This document shows positions 26,501 through 39,850 of a DNA stretch of 64,000 nt, one piece after another. The stretch's first letter is position 1; every line of letters starts with the position of its first letter. Made by a program: the position numbers and the translations under genes. The DNA is from Fasciolopsis buskii (taxonomy: Eukaryota > Platyhelminthes > Trematoda > Plagiorchiida > Fasciolidae). The stretch is taken from NCBI GenBank assembly GCA_008360955.1, contig LUCM01007285.1, forward strand, positions 47,155 to 111,154, given 5' to 3'. The notes below the pieces were generated by a model. That model was not told the origin of the DNA. It did not search any database and worked only from the letters and a program-made list of their open reading frames with translations.

Positions 26501-28661
26501 CCGACACTCGACATGAGAAGTGGAAAATCTTGTTCTCTTGAAAATGTTTCAAATCAACCAAATAATTGAGGATCAACAGAGGGGCACATTATTGTTTCAT
26601 TTCACCTTTTATTCGAAGAAATATCTTCTATGGCACCCTTTGTTTAGAGTGACCTTTCACTAATCGGTAGCATTACTAGTCGTAAAATATTTGACGCATT
26701 CTTCATAGGGACACAAACCTGAGTAATACCAGGGCCACTAGTGTATTTACCGCAAGGTTCAATGTTTAATACTCCTAAAGATCAACATGAGTTTTCGGAA
26801 TCCGTTGTCAGGCAATCTGCTCAGTCATTTGCAAGCTCAAACTAGCCTCGGAAGCGAATCCGACATCCAGGTGATACACATCCTCATTGTCCGTAATCAA
26901 GGACGGTGTGACTTGGAAAACCGTGGCCCACTGAACAGTATCAAAGTAGGCGACAGCAAAGAGTAGCGTGCAGTAAGATAAATCAATCGATTAGGCAAAC
27001 AGAAGAAGCTCAACAAACAAGCCGTTCGGCTATAATGAATGATACAAAAAACAAACAGTATTCGCACAAAAGAGCAACCCGATAAGCCACAACTCAAACA
27101 ACCAAAAGAAGCTATCCAACCGGAAGGCAAGGCACCACTAAACAACCATGTACCATACACTTGTGACAGTGTTAGCTCGCCTGAAATCACCTGTCTGACT
27201 GTAGCAATCATTGTGCGCAGTCGGCCATAGATGAGACATTAGCTGAAACCTTTTTATCCTGAAATGAATTATTTCAAAATATTCTACTCCAATGGTAGGA
27301 AAACGATGGCAGCATTTCTGTATACAATTAGCTAATCATGGTTTTTAAAGGCAAATGGAATGCTTCTTTACAACTTCTGTTGTGAAGGTAATACTGGACT
27401 GTACCATTTGCATGGAGACTTCACCTCGGACTCCTTCATGAAGGTTAGCAACTGCTTACAATACGAAAAAGCTTTGGTGAGTTACCGTGTGATTCTAGCA
27501 CGGGCTGATCGTCAATTCACGCTTCTAAAGACTCATGTGAGATTCTAATTTTAATTCCCCAAGGTTCAAAACGATCCCATGAAATTGACTATATCACCTA
27601 CTCAAAGAATTGCTACCAATTTATTTTGTCCACCAGATGAGAAAATGGAAGCTTATAATTTTTTGCACGGGTGTCAATCACCAGCGAAATGTTAGCTAAG
27701 GTGTGGCAACATGGGTGGTACGTGAATGAGACGATCATTGTCTCGAGGACCCTGCTCCTCTTTTTTCTATCTTGAACATTGCAAGTGGAGATCGCACTGG
27801 TTAACCCGAGGGTAATTCACCAAACCGAATTCCAGTTTAGTTAAACTGCTATGCTGTGGGTTCAGAATTCATTATTATCAAAAAGCGGAGTCACTGTTCA
27901 GAGTAGAAAATTGAACCAATGTGCGATCATCCGTCAGCTGAACTGCCTATCATCATCGAAATTAACGGAGAATTAAAAATTTGTGCTTCGTGAATAAAAA
28001 AACCAAACGTTATTCGTAACCTGATCAAATTATTGCAATCAAAGAGCTTTGGGATTATATCTGAGGGAAAACATCTTGGTGCAGGGTCAGGACTCCACTG
28101 CTGCCTGGTTCCCAAGAGAATAGAAATCGGTAAATTCGCAATTGAAAGTGCGGTTTACACAAAACAAGTTTGTATTAGGAAAGACGAGTAGACACGAAAC
28201 TACAAGATGCGACTGCTTGGCATAAAACTGCTTAAGAAAGATTTTTGTCACTCTTTAGTTCAGAATAATTTTACAGTTAACATTTTGATCGTTTTTAAAT
28301 CGGTGCTTAGAGGTGAAGGTTAGTGACGATTTCTCATCACGTTTCGAGTCAATCTACTGATTGTATGTATTCACATCGTTATCGCATTTAGCAAGGGACA
28401 CGCCCTTTGACTGGCTGCGCTACGATTCCGTGTCATATTTCGTTATTTTGTTTTCAGATATTTGGTTCGATCATGTTCACCGTTCGACGCCACAATCGCT
28501 CGGAATTAATTTTATTCAAAAACCATATCGTTTCTAAACATATACTGGGATCCCGTATTGCTGCACCTCAACGATATTCTAATTGCTCTAAAAGGGGCAC
28601 TCGTGCTGGCTGGTAGGCACCTCTTAAATGCACCGTTCCAGCCAAGATGTCCATTCCGGCT
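20576..28661. other. No gene recognised; long featureless interval
   Basis: Several 70-110 codon frames occur on both strands (for example 21663-21998, 22493-22741, 25850-26152, 26218-26514 and 26897-27211, all minus). None shows a recognisable domain, and most overlap another frame of similar length. The plus strand at 27039-27230 is rich in Gln, Lys and Pro and could be a scrap of a retroelement gag-like protein, but I cannot support that. No RNA gene or tandem repeat is seen. Confidence 0.5.
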
Positions 28662-29270
28662 TTGTTGAGTAACAACATCCGTTTTCTGTTTACGAAAATG
28701 TCAGATCTGTCCCTCACACTTCAGTCATCGATCCATGTTCACAAGTGTGTCACTAGACACAAGAATCGTGGCTGAACCCGGATATCGCTGATTCACTCGC
28801 GTCGACAGACAGCTTGAGACTACATCGGAAAGACAGAATTTTGGACAAGAAGAAGGGTGGAGGCGTTGTGGCAACCTACATAAACTCCTGATCTGGCAAG
28901 TCCGAAGTTATTTACACGTATTCGCTAAACGGAATTCACTGTCTCGTAAAACAGTGTCACCCTAGGTTTTCGCGCCATACAGATATTGCCCCTTTTAGCT
29001 CGGAACACATCAAAGTTTTTTCGACTCTTTTCTAGCATTTATTATTCCTCTTCTTGAGGATAGTGCGCATATTATTGTAGGTGATTTCAATAATGCATCT
29101 ACCCTAACACTGACCGTGTCTGATTTGACTGACCTCTACGTTTCTCCCACCAGAGGCGACTGCATTTTGCATGGAGTTATTACCAACCTCCCTGATTTCT
29201 GTCTCCTGAAATTGCGTGCTCCCATCTTAAGTAGTGATCATTGTCTGCTTCTGTTTAGGCCCCAGATATA
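28662..29270 (+). pseudogene. CR1 ORF2 apurinic-like endonuclease domain (broken)
   Basis: The domain of this element that nicks target DNA. The metal-site and catalytic signatures are visible: the N-terminal Asn in NNIR, the Glu in ESW, the Asp/Asn pair in GDFN (29080-29091), and the terminal Asp-His of SDH (29233-29241). An in-frame TGA at 28889 and at least two frame changes separate them, so no functional protein can be made. The spacing between motifs is close to that of intact family members, so small indels rather than large deletions caused the damage here. Confidence 0.8.
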
Positions 29271-29399
29271 TTCTCGGTCAGCCTCCCTTCTTTTGAGAAA
29301 ACAAATCAAATCCGAGTTCGCCTCCGTAACGTTTCACACAGCAACCTTATTTTTCTTTAGAAATCCCTTACACCCGCATCTGCATGTTTCTCTTTTGAA

Positions 29400-31234
29400 C
29401 CCCTTCTCAGTGGCAATATCAAACTTTTCATAGAGAAGACCAACGCATTCTTTGGTGTCCGCTGTTCTTTGGGAATACCATTCATCTCAAATGGCCACAT
29501 CTCCACCCAGAAACTGAAATCCCTAACAAGAGGCAAGGAGCATTTCTATAAATCTCGTAATAACTCGAGCGTGCTGTATATTTTCAACCTAATAAAAGCT
29601 GAAATCCAACGCATCGACAGGACATTCGCCAGCCAGCTCTTGAGTGATAACAACAATCGATTCCTTTGGCAAGGCATTTGACTGTTGTGTGGGAAGAAGA
29701 AAAAAATATGCGAAAACATCTGCGGATGTCGACAGCATCAATCGAGCTTTCATCCGCCCTTCCATCTAACCAACATTCATATTTGGTCAGGGTGATGATA
29801 CGAAAAATGCCAATTTTTCTGAAGAAGAGGTGCTCGACCTGCCGCTTACCACAAAAATTACAATAGGGGTTGGTTCTGGCAGTCTGTCCTCAGCTCATTA
29901 AAGGCATTGTGCTGTGGCTCTGACCGATGCATTTACTTTTCTAATTAACTCGTCATAATCTTCCTCTTCCACCTGTCACTATCATTCCCAACCATAAATC
30001 TAACAGTTTTTCTGCTTTAGCAAAACGTTTTTGCCCCATCGCCTTACCATCGTCTGGTCTTAAACTCATGGAGCTTGCTATACTTAGGCTCCTGTGTTCT
30101 GCTTTATTATCCTGGCGACCGTTTTTCAGTTTGCTTATTAATCTAACAAGCGCACTATGTACGTCATCGCCTCCCTCATTTGCCGCTTTTGTAAGTCCTT
30201 CAACGCGTCAATGAAATTTATCTGTTGAGCCTTTCTTTAATATTCGTCGGCACTGAACTCGGTCGCACGGTCTCTTCTACTTCACAAACTGCAAACACTT
30301 GGTTGTCCCAGACTATTATTAGCATGGCTGTTTGAGTACTTTAATAGCTGACACCAGTGCACACGAATGGACGGTAGAGCTTTAAAATCGTCGATTATCA
30401 ACTCAGACGTGCTTCAGGGTGCTGTTTTTCACCGTATCTTTTCTCTACTTACATCAGCGACTAATCAACTATTTCACCCTGTAATCTATTTGAGTATGCT
30501 GATGATGTTGCCCTTTCCCAAGTCGTTTTGAACAACGATGATTTTCAAAGTACTTCCAAACAACCTATCTTCCGTTTACGATTTCTCTGCATAATCTAGT
30601 TCAAATCTCAACACATCTAAGTGTTTCGAGTTTCTGTTCTCTCCCTCCGTTCAGCCTACCCATCCGAAACGTCTTCCATCAACTCAAAAACACTTACAAG
30701 GGTCGGTTATGTTAAATACTTAGGAGTTACTACTGACAAAAATCTGAAGTGGACTTCTCACATTTTCACTTGTTTAAAGAATCTCCGACGGTTGTCATTT
30801 CAAGTCAGGAAGCTTCGACACCACAAAGTGAAACAAAGCACCATCTCCCAATTTGTTTACCAATGTGTTTTTCCAATGCTTCTTCACTGTCCTCCGGTTA
30901 GTTTTCCAGGTTTACCCAAAAGTGACTTTAAAATTCTCCGGGGCTATCAATTGTTAGCCATGTGTCCTTCATACAACTAAATGAATTGTCCCTAAATCCT
31001 TGTGATCAACAGTTAACAGAATGCAAGGAATTTGCTCACAAATTTCTTTTTGATCCCACGCATCCTCTGCACAACGATTTTTCAAAGTGCTTTTCTCATA
31101 TTCCAACTTGATCTGCTTTTCTTTCCACACCCTCTAGAATCAATATCCATATAAATTCCACTGTCACATAGTTGCCACACTTTTTGACGAACCGTGACGG
31201 TGTTTTTGCCGAATTCCTCAATAACGTGTTTTAA
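29400..31234 (+). pseudogene. CR1 ORF2 reverse transcriptase and C-terminus (broken)
   Basis: The stretch before the RT has the basic, Ile/Arg-rich linker typical of CR1 (about 29470-29680). RT block 2 (PIALPSSGLKLME, from 30035), block B (DVLQGAVF, about 30408), block C (YADD, 30495-30506) and the thumb (30621-30980, VKYLGVTTDK) follow in order. The polymerase Asp pair of block C is intact, but block A with its catalytic Asp is missing or unreadable. Stops at about 29680 and 30977 and several frame changes inactivate it. The C-terminal segment after 31000 keeps one frame to the stop at 31234 apart from two internal stops. Confidence 0.85.
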
Positions 31235-31330
31235 TGTGTCATGACTATTCCTGGATAAGGTCTTTTCTATTTTTACGAGGCGATGAGTGTATTTTTATTT
31301 CATTTACTTCCTCCCTTTGTTATTTTACCT

Positions 31331-33105
31331 TCCTATTTTTTGAATGAGATGCGGAATCATTGATTGTGCGCGAAAATCTATACAATACCATACAGCACAA
31401 TGCAACACGTTTTCCCTCAAAGCATAATTTATTCAACTGTGGGAGACAGGTGGTTCAGACTCGAACAGAGATAAGAACACAACCTCATGTTGCTCACGTA
31501 CGTTTTTGCCTTCGGTCATTATACTTTAGTAATCCTTTGATGTTTCGTCGCATTACAAGTAACTGAAACCATGATGAAACCCTTCTGACCACAGAATGGA
31601 AAGTACTCTTATTTTGTGGAGAGTTGTTGCACTTACTGCTGAATTAATCACCCTATCACTTCCCGCTGTATTCCCCGTCAGTCAGAGCCGTCTCTTCCTC
31701 AGAACGGACATACGAGCCGTTCGATGCTTTTTAGTTTTAGGCAAATAGGACATTGCCGCTGTACTATCTGCCAGAGACGTTAATTCTCAATTAAGGAAGT
31801 TTATATCCTACTTCACTTCGTGTTTTTAGTTTTATTTAGTATTGAACATTAATGTCCGTGTTTTCCTGATACAGTTGCTGCAGTTATGGTACGTTCCTTT
31901 CCATAGAACTCACGCACTTGCTCGTTTTTTCCTACTTGAAGAGTAACTACTTATTCCGGCTGATCACTATTGCAACACTGGAGGACATCTATTGCACCCA
32001 TTCTTCCGCATTATAATAAACAATCCCAAATAATCGCTCTCACTTTGAGGTGGTTTGTGCTCTTGTTTGAGTAAAAGCTGCTATATATGTCCTTTATTAA
32101 ATCTCTATGTTTGCATATTGCAGTTTGTTCTACTATAGTTAAGAACAGTCGGATTATCTCCGGCCGGTTATTTTTTACGGTCCAGCGGACATTTACGGAA
32201 CTGCCTTCAGGATAAACCAGAAATAAACACCATATTTACAATGCACAAACAATACAGATGTATGCTGGAATTGATAGTGACTGGGTGAATGGGATCCCTT
32301 GAAATTGTTTAAAGCGTGTGGGCTGTTGATTGGTAGTCGGAATAAGTGAACGGCAGCAGAAGGTTGATCATCATGGATTAATTGAAAAATAAGGTGTGGT
32401 CAAAGATACAAGGATCATGACAGCTGGTATATGTAGAATACGTCAGCCGCCAATGGTCGAAATGAACAAAGCAGTTACTTTCAAACTGAAATAACGCTGA
32501 CTACCAGCTGGCCGCTGATGTAATTTCTGGAAGATTTTTGACTCCCAGATACATAATCCCTTTGGTATCACCCAACTAACTGAAGGTTCATATACTGTTA
32601 TTCGGACTGAACACAGTTTATACCGCAGAAGTCTATGTCTCAACACTCAGTCTCCCCGTTTGCGGCGCAATTTAAAAACTCTTAAAATTAATAAAACGAT
32701 TGAGTGTATTAACTGAACCTGACGACCTAACTAATCTCAAATCTCATTTATTGGTTACTGTCTCCTTGTAGTTGCCATACTAAGAATTATGATTTTGTTC
32801 CTGACGTTAATGGTCCATGTTGGTATACCCTTATGCCAAACGAGATGCATTAATTTTGTATTTACTAATATAAACAACACCAACACCAGTGTGGAAAATC
32901 GGTAAGTCGGATACTTCTATACTGCTTCAATCCAGGTCTCGTTATCCTGTACATACCTGAGCCCGGGTGGGAGACGCTATCACCAAATTAACTCATGGCA
33001 GTCCATCTAACAAGGGGAACATAAAACAGCATCACACGAAAAACTAGTTTCGTATTGCCTCTAGTCTGACAAGTGACCGTCATTCAATCATGAAGGTAAG
33101 TTATT
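31331..33105. other. No gene recognised
   Basis: The sequence just after 31330 is taken as the end of the CR1 3' UTR (TTTTTTGAATGAGATG). Beyond it I see no motif, RNA gene or tandem repeat. No target-site duplication was identified, partly because the 5' end of the element is not defined. Confidence 0.5.
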
Positions 33106-33437
33106 TTGATTATAACTTTGCCGTACTCAGGCTACCAGGATAGTTGTAATCTATCAGTAACAGTTCAAATGCTGTGCACCAGCGACTTTTGGCTATGTAA
33201 GGCAGTAACCTATAGGTACAACAGCAACAATCGTTGAAAGCCTCCTCCGTAGTGTAATGGCTAATGCGTTCGACCCAAATTCATTCGTCCCGGATTTGCG
33301 TCCCAGTTCGAGTGCGGTAGGTATCCACTGCAGATGATTCTTAGCAAGAATAAAACAGCTGTACAGTACTTCCTTGGTTTCTTAATGGCGAACTGAGCGT
33401 TGTTATCACACGATAAGTTCATGAAAAACATAGGCTT
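33106..33437 (+). mobile_element. tRNA-headed SINE-like repeat, copy A
   Basis: This interval aligns by eye over most of its length with 61250-61590. Shared blocks are GCTACCAGGA...ATCTATCAGTA, GCCTCC..C.G.AGCGT-like, GCGTTCGAC.CAAATTC, GCGTCCCAG, GTAT.CACT...GATGATTC.TAGCAA, TTCC.TGGTT.CT.A.TGG, and TATCACACG. The segment 33238-33316 reads like a tRNA: an A-box-like TAATGGCTAATGCG and a B-box-like AGTTCGAGTGC lie about 45 bases apart. This suggests an RNA polymerase III promoter and a tRNA-derived SINE. No poly(A) tail or target-site duplication was found. The family name is unknown to me. Confidence 0.6.
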
Positions 33438-36400
33438 TGGGATGATTTCATTTTAACTGGAATATTCAGATTTATTCCGGAACACTTCGCTTTGATCTTT
33501 TAACTCTTCGGTGACGCCAGCAATTCTGCCGTCAGATAAACCGTGTATTATTGCAAATGCCTACTCTGTGTTGATGGCTTAAATAGTTTTTCTCTGAAAA
33601 ATGCTGAAATCAAGATAGAAGTAAGGCTGTCAAAAAATCAGCTAGTTTATCAAAAAGTGTGATAAAGGGCGGAATATGAGTAAAAAATATTGCGACAGTC
33701 TAACTAATTAGGCAAATGCAACGTATGTTTCGTTCTAGGAAGTAGTGGACCAGACATTCTGTAAGGCTCACATTTAATTTGCAGGATTGTTATGCAAACA
33801 ATTTCACCGTTTCGTCAACAATACCTGCTGCTTCATCAATAGTGTCCATTCGAAATCTAATCTCAAGTTCTTTAAGACATTCAACTGCAGACGAAAAACC
33901 ACATTGGTCTAAAAACAATTCATTCAGGTATTGTTGCCACACCCCAAACAGTTTGTACACTTGTTGTTCCCATGCCTAATCGCAATAGACGTTTTGGAGA
34001 CCCCACGGTGTGTTTTCGTGGGTGGAGCGTAACAAATAAGGCCAAGTCTTTAAAAAAAATATCACTGAAATTGTTTCCTTTGTTGTCTCAAAGGCCACGG
34101 AATATTTTCACCGAAATGCGAACGCTACTGCAGGACATGATTATGTAAACAAAAGTGCACGTAACATTCCGTTCACGACTAGGCTTAACTAGAAAGCAAT
34201 TTCGAATGGATGGTGGGTCTTCGCTGCGATTGGCTAACGTACAAAATTAAGATTCCGTCATAAAGTTGTTTTTTTCTCAAGTGAACTAATGCTTTTATTG
34301 ATTCTCAAATTAGACTGCATTCAACTTGCAGGTAGACGTGTGAAAGTTTGCTCGCGCAGACACATACGAATGGCAAGTAGTTTTAATTTCAAGTATCGTT
34401 GTTAAAATAATATGCAGGATGAATTACTAATCCACAACCGCAAAAATACACAGGAATTGAGCACTCTTCTTAACCACTTCATTCAAAGAATAAAGTTGTG
34501 AATTTTCTGGGTTTAGCAGGTAATGATAAAACTAACTGCATGTGTATGCCGACGATAAACAACTACCGTAATTAGTGAATGATATTTGGAGTGAACACAT
34601 GGAATGCACTCAGGAATAATGCTTTGGACGTTAATTGTCCTAAGCCTTGGATGGATAATCGTGCTTACTCAACAACAGCTCCATTAGAAATTTTATATTA
34701 AATCTACCTAATCATTTGTGTTGCAACATTGTAATAGACAATTTCTGCTCTCAGATGACAAGTGTTGGACGCATGCATTTTGGTAGGTTGGCGGATGTCA
34801 GAAGAGTCACTCATACAAAGAAACATCATTTTATAAATGTTTAGATTGTGAAAATCAGGCATCGTGCTAGGTGTCAATTTGGTAATGTGCAATCCAAAGC
34901 AGAAGTTGAATCAATACTTTAATTGGAAAAATCGATAAAACGATTGCTCAACGGTCCTACGGTGGACTTGACTGGGATCATTCTACTTCTGAAGATAATG
35001 CACCAAAATATTGCACCACTTCATCCCTGACCAAGTTTAACATTATGATGGGAAAACATCGTAAACATTTCGTCATAAAGTCTTACTCGATTGGAACTAT
35101 CTTGCCACCAACGATGCGGACAGTAAGTGACGCGCAAAGGCTGTATTATAATATAATTATTTTGTAATATACTGCTTGTTATACTCTGAAGCTGGTTTGT
35201 TTCTAACTGCTGGTGAGAACGGCAAATAAAAAATATTACTTTTGCTTTCAAGGATTTTTCAGCTGCAAAATAAAAAGCCTGATGAAATGTCGCATACCTG
35301 AGGAATTGCTGGCTTTGTTGCATACATAATGCCAGGTAGAAAGGAAAGGAGAGTTAATGTTTCCCCAAATATCAACAATAAGTTTATCCAAAACTACTTT
35401 TGGTTCCTCAAACTCATGTGAATGAAAGCCGGCTTCGACTTGGTTTTTAGATCTTCGAATATCTTATCCACATGACTCTCACTCAAAACTGGTACTGTCA
35501 CATTAAATGTTTCTACTTGTTGCAACCCAAAATTCTTTGGTTCATTCCAATCTTGGACCGACCCGTTTTATATTGGCTAGATGGTTGCCCACCCGGGTTT
35601 CAATTATTCAGTCAACAAAACGACTTCACAGAAGTCTCTAACCTCCCGTACGAAGTGTCCCTTATGATATGACAGTGGATTCTGGAGACGAACATTTATC
35701 TCACACCACTTGTAACCCAGCCAATCAGTTTCGCAAAAATATAGGGGACCAAATAATCGTGAAACGTTTTGTGCAATAAGTTGCAGTAACTTTCTTTGGT
35801 TAAATGTATTAAAATGTTTAAAACTGCGACCGAAAAGTGAAGAGTTTTATCAACCACCAACCAGCCATAGATAGTGGGGAAAACTATCAACTCCTCACTT
35901 TGCATTTATTATTGTTTTCCTCTTTGTTTTCAACTCCATAGTGTCACAGAATGTGCTGTCAGAATGCTGATTGCATCGGGTATAAAACGAGAGCTATTGA
36001 TAAAAGTGGCTTATCACCGGTACAGTTGGTCTTAAATAATCGTACTCCACATGCCGCTGAACGGCAGAGACATTTTTCACAACCACAGAAATTTACTATT
36101 TTCCATTAACCTGGGTAAACACAAAACCTTCACTTGATTGTTTTTCAAACTGACAGTCGGAGACGATCATGAGTGCATTGTGAAAAAAATTATGAAGGCA
36201 TCCCAGTGAACTCAAAAGTATGCACACATTACACAGAAAATTTCAGCAACTTGTCCATCCAACGCTAGTTTGAGATACGTGTAATGTACGAAACAATATA
36301 ACCGAATACCACAAAATGATTTGTTTCGCTGAATTTAATGGTTTAAAGCTAGATCTGCTAACGGATAGTATGCCGAAAGATTTTTTCGGGAGCTCTTCCT

Positions 36401-39400
36401 TTTTTTAATTTCACCTTAAGTCATGTCAGCCATACATCGATAATCCTATATCTAAATCGCCAAAATGCAAAAGGATATTTGCAAGTTTAGTTTAGATATA
36501 TTGTTTGTGCAGCTGTAAATGGGTCCTTGAGCATTACACGTGACCTTAGGTCAGATTTTGCTTCAGGCATGATTTTTCAATTTTTTCTTGAGTGGTCATC
36601 TAACCAATAATACATAACTTCAACTGATTGATTGGCCTCATTGGCGATTCAGAAACGGAGAGCCGAAAATGCAGCAGTCCAACACATGGATTAGCGAAAC
36701 AGAATTTTGTTATTTTGAAAAATCTTCACAGGATATGATGAGGAGACATTTACTATTCGTCGTTCTACGCAGGACGACCGTGAGTAGCACACTCAACTGA
36801 AACGAGTTAGCTGTTTGCAGTTTCATAGTCCCTGTTTAATGCAAATGCTTCATGTTAGATTGTTGCGCTTAGGGAAATAAACTGTCGAATAAACAAACCC
36901 TATACGTTGCAGTAGGTCAATTTTCAATGTTCTTCAAATCAGATGGAAAAAGGCTATTCGAAAGCAGACATCCTGATAGTTTCGGTGACCTCAGCATCGT
37001 GCCAATGACTCGAAAGTACAGAAACCGACTAGAAAGTAAATATCTTTCATTCTTGTATATGCTATTTTGTAGTACGCATTGCACAGTTTTCCAATTCAGT
37101 AGAAACGAACTGGAACCTCTGCATCTTCAGCTCATTACTTGCCTTAGTTATGTTGTAAGATGGTGAGATGGTCTAATTCTATTTTCTTATGCAAGCTACT
37201 TTACGGTTCTCGGAGATGTGCTCCAAAAGACTTATGCATTGTTCTCGCGCTGTCATCCATGTTTGTGTTTATGCTGTCGCTCAAACTATTTCTTCAAAAT
37301 ATGCCAACTAATCTTGCGAAGCACCGACGCTTTTGCCGACGAAGAACAGTCCCCAACTTTGTTTGATCCAAATTGTTATCTACAAATAAACTAAGCACTT
37401 TGCCCCGCTTATTTGCAACCGTTTGGCATAACAGTGAAACCGTAAAAGATTCGGGGAACAGCGCTGGCTTCCATAATTTGGCGCTCATCCGTTATAAAGG
37501 CTCCGTGCTATGCTTTTCAATTTACAGTTTTTAGACCGTGAATAGTACTCATGGATAAAGAAATTAAAGATGACCCTTCGCTTTCCTCATGGCCTGGGAT
37601 GTGTTTCCTCAAGTCAAGACTTAAAATTAGTCCAAAGATAAGAAATATTTTTGCTGTGCTGTGCATAATAATAATTCGCGGATTTGTGAATAGAACAATG
37701 AACGGTCACTGAAAGACTTAGCCCAATTCATTTCTCCTATCCTAGATCTTATACTCCTTTTTTTAAATACATACAGTTCGAATGCCATAACAAATTTCGA
37801 GATTGAAATGAGGTAACGCATTTTGCCGGGCAGGTTTGCAGTTCATGCGTATCATCTCCGTGGACAGTTCGTAGGAACTTCTGAGAATGAGTTCCATAAA
37901 TTCGTGTTATGTGCACACATGGTTATTAGTTCAGATCACTGATAGAGATTGAAAATGATTTGTTCGAGAAAGGTATTTACAAACGAAACTGTCACTATTT
38001 CATATAATGGTCCGTCTTGGGAAAATCAACTTTTGGGAACGGGGAGTTCTTTAACAGATTAATTATTAGGATGTTTAAGCCTCCTTTCTACGTTCACACA
38101 AAGAACCCTAGGTCTGAAAACGTGCTTCCGCATTTTAAATCTCAGAAAAGTATTCCCGTTTACTGATGTCCGCAGAGAGGGGGTGCATCGTTTCAACTCG
38201 AACCGAACATGTGTATGATGTTTTGTTCAAGCAATAATTAACTCGTAATCAAACACCATACTGTAAAGGTTAAAAAGCTACGCGATCGCTGATTAAATCA
38301 ATAAACAATGATGCGATTTTTATCTGTTTTTCTCTCTCAAATATCGGGTTAGTACGATTAAGAGATGTTTGAAATCTTACCTATGGATTGAACAATGGGG
38401 TAGTTTTAAGCTCTCATGCATGCACTGATGTGTTTGTACTTTGGAATCCTGCCGAGACATGAAAGATTTCACCAGATTTTAGGTAACAAGATGAGTAGGA
38501 TCTCTGAGTACTTAGTTTAGGAACGCCTAACTAGTGGGAAAATGAAGTGGTTAAAGTAGCACCTAGGAGTACCTATATGCCAGCAAAAGAGATTTGAAAG
38601 ATTCACAGGCATGTTCCTCAATAAGAGATAACTCCTAAAATTTCAATACATGGTCTGCCAAAAGCACGGGAAAAAACCATCCCAAAATTTCAGGGGACAG
38701 TTACTGTAATGCCATCGGGTTGGTCACTTTTATTCTGTTCAGAACATTTTTTAAAGACTACCTCGTCGACTATTACTTCTGACTTTAAATCATCGTGCAC
38801 TGTTCCCAACTTTTCCCCGGTCACTGAATTCTCGCATTATCCAGGAAACACTGGCAACAGGATGTTCAAAAAAAATTTTAAAAAAACATTGGATAATTCG
38901 GAGAAGATTTTGCAGGTAGAAGTTTTGTGCTTAATTTGGCACCGATATTCAACTACTTGCCATCCAATTTTATTTGAATGCTAAAACGTTTCCTAGCATT
39001 ATAGTTGACGGAATACTACCCCAATCTCCTACAGTTTATCCGTTAAAATTATAAAACAGCCCTTTCCACGTGCATTTCTTTTGATGACAGTTATTCGTTG
39101 TTTAGGATTTTTCTTACTGTTTTTGTGATGACATCGTCCTTACAGAGTAAGCAAAAAGCTTATGTTCGAGCAAAAAATTAATGCATATCACATGCAATCA
39201 TTATTCCCTTTTTGTGCCACCGTTGAGACTGTTTAAGCTCACCACCACATGGCGAATTCCGACGTCCTTATTTAATCAGACGAATATTTAGTAGCCAAAG
39301 TTGCTCAATTCCCAACATCGTTATATATGCCCGAAAGCATTCACTAAAATTTCGTCAAATTTATTCACGGAACTTATCCCATAAAGGTATTTACACCTCT

Positions 39401-39789
39401 CATTTTCTTGTCCTGAATACCATTCGCGCACTTTTACGGTGGGTACATTCGCTACTCCTCAAAGAGTAATTATATTTCCGAAAATGGTGCTTGCCAGAAA
39501 GCTGCTCGTAAAGGTTTTAATTTCAACTACATCTCACATCAACTGAGAACGCTAACCTGGGTGTGCAATAGCCGAAAGTAAAAAAAACAGTAGTTCTAAT
39601 TTACCGAAACTCAAATCGGCAGCCTTCAAATTGAAGAAAATAAATACGGACGAAACCAACAGCTTTCCAATAACAATGCTAATTCAAAAAACAAAATACT
39701 AAAAGAACAGATATCTACCTACTTCTCTTTACTTCTTTTAATAAAGAAACCACAAGGCACCATGCTTTCATGTACAAAAGAGAACCGAC
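33438..39789. other. No gene recognised
   Basis: AT-rich sequence. Short frames (for example 35021-35323 minus and 36927-37366 plus) have no recognisable domain. No retroelement motif, RNA gene or tandem repeat was found. Confidence 0.5.
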
Positions 39790-39850
39790 AATTTGTAATG
39801 CGATTAACCGTTAGACCATCGCCCGTCTGGTCTGCGCCAACACGATAGTG
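39790..39850 (-). other. Weak tRNA-like (A-box-like) segment
   Basis: On the minus strand the sequence GATGGTCTAACGGTTAATCG resembles the D-arm/A-box part of a tRNA (Glu-like). The expected B-box is badly degraded (CGGTTCTC), and no acceptor-stem pairing is apparent. It is at most a decayed SINE head or tRNA pseudogene. Confidence 0.2.

Larger units (their letters stand above)
28662..31330 (+). mobile_element. Decayed CR1-type non-LTR retrotransposon (nearly full ORF2 plus 3' UTR)
   Basis: All landmarks of an APE endonuclease/reverse-transcriptase ORF2 appear in order on the plus strand, but in shifting frames. They are NNIRFLFTK (28671), ESWLNPDIADSL (28763), KKKGGGVVATYIN, GDFNN (29080), PTRGD with a downstream SDH (29233), PIALPSSGLKLME (30035), LQGAVF, EYADDVAL with the catalytic YADD at 30495-30506, VKYLGVTTDKNLKW, and the C-terminal block ECKEFAHKFLFDPTHPLHND ending at a stop at 31234. 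This order and the terminal PLH block fit the CR1 clade, which is common in flatworms (family knowledge from memory). Stops (for example at 28889) and frameshifts show that it is dead. RT motif A is not recognisable, so a deletion or heavy decay lies near 30200. ORF1 is not seen upstream. Confidence 0.88.

Noticed and set aside
27039..27230. Gln/Lys/Pro-rich plus frame thought to resemble the tract at 49.1-49.5 kb
   Set aside because: The two share only a short A-rich segment that does not extend on alignment by eye. Shared base composition is enough to explain it.
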